The notes beneath the pieces are model-generated. The model saw only the letters and a list, made by a program, of their open reading frames with translations, made no database searches and was not told the origin of the DNA. The translations under genes were made by a program, and so were the position numbers. Source: Sphaerochaeta sp. (GTDB lineage Bacteria > Spirochaetota > Spirochaetia > Sphaerochaetales > Sphaerochaetaceae). Taken from it: a stretch of 6,503 bases of DNA. The stretch's first letter is position 1. Every line of letters begins with the position of its first letter. The DNA is taken from positions 1 to 6,503 of the forward strand of contig DMOO01000003.1 in the NCBI GenBank assembly GCA_003456855.1. The letters are read 5' to 3'. Positions 6,214 to 6,503 of the stretch are shown here, piece by piece.

Positions 6214-6503
6214 TTACTTGTGCTCGAGCCTCAGTGTCATTGTGCTCTGGTCACAGACCTCTGCAGGTCCGTAGTACTGGATTGCACCAGGATAGGTGAA
6301 TGCAGTCTCGACGGCCCAGATGTCTCTGTGTGCCTGGAAGTACTTGAACGGCTCGCCGTCAAGCTCGACAAGGGCCTTCTTGATGACCGGCTTCTGCTCT
6401 CCGTGGCGCTGCTCCATGTTCATCATCATTGTGATTGGGATTCCGCCTGCCTGCCACTGGTCAGCCGGCTTTGAGAGCTGTGTGACTGACGAGAGGTAGC
6501 CTG
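6214..6503 (-). CDS. pfp: Diphosphate--fructose-6-phosphate 1-phosphotransferase, C-terminal end (5' part beyond window)
   Basis: The - strand frame is open from the window edge (first full codon at 6501) to TAA at 6214-6216, giving the last 95 residues. An in-frame ATG at 6429 is internal: the homologous sequence continues upstream of it as GYLSSVTQ, then [12 protein letters not shown], then MMMNME. These, with [38 protein letters not shown] and [10 protein letters not shown], closely match the C-terminus of long (about 550-residue) PPi-dependent phosphofructokinases. The enzyme reversibly phosphorylates fructose 6-phosphate with pyrophosphate instead of ATP, acting in glycolysis and gluconeogenesis in the cytoplasm. 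The catalytic GGDD-type region and the PPi site lie outside the window, so PPi rather than ATP use is inferred from family resemblance. A membrane GGDEF-EAL gene follows after 34 bases on the same strand. It ends normally, with no sign of decay. Confidence 0.9.
   Translation of the reverse strand, partial: GYLSSVTQLSKPADQWQAGGIPITMMMNMEQRHGEQKPVIKKALVELDGEPFKYFQAHRDIWAVETAFTYPGAIQYYGPAEVCDQSTMTLRLEHK

Noticed and set aside
1..6503. CRISPR array, insertion sequence, tRNA/rRNA or attachment site
   Set aside because: No regularly spaced direct repeats, transposase motifs, cloverleaf-like sequence or terminal inverted repeats were seen on either strand.

Overview
This window reads as an ordinary bacterial chromosome segment, about 50-55% G+C where I counted sample lines and almost entirely coding. 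It most likely comes from a host-associated spirochaete of the Treponema/Sphaerochaeta type. That assignment is an inference from three things: a DUF4912-like protein paired with a GH57 DUF1957-type enzyme, a pyrophosphate-dependent phosphofructokinase of the long spirochaete-like type, and heavy use of AGA/AGG arginine codons. There is no rRNA gene or other direct taxonomic marker.

Layout: two convergent gene groups meet near position 3740. On the + strand (1-3752) lies a tightly packed, probably co-transcribed trio: the C-terminal end of a DUF4912-like protein, a GH57 branching enzyme/amylase-type protein, and a GH13 cytoplasmic alpha-glucan hydrolase resembling MalZ/cyclomaltodextrinase. 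The first two genes overlap by four bases (ATGA) and the next two are one base apart. On the - strand (3726-6503), read right to left, lies the C-terminal end of PPi-dependent phosphofructokinase, followed after 34 bases by a six-helix membrane protein with degenerate GGDEF, apparently intact EAL and C-terminal PAS-like regions. The last + strand and last - strand genes overlap tail to tail by 27 bases.

Functionally, the + strand group looks like intracellular glycogen/maltodextrin metabolism: shaping or cutting alpha-1,4-glucans (GH57) and breaking down linear oligosaccharides (GH13). PPi-PFK takes the resulting hexose phosphate into glycolysis. The membrane GGDEF-EAL protein probably hydrolyses cyclic di-GMP and may link a membrane or cytoplasmic signal to metabolic state.

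There is no mobile element, CRISPR array, tRNA/rRNA gene or intergenic gap above 34 bases. I do not see a wholly new system. The points most worth a second look are the GGGEF/EAL architecture with its C-terminal module, the symmetric 27-base convergent overlap, a 35% G+C island inside the GH13 gene, and an Asn in place of a usual His in the GH57 active-site region.
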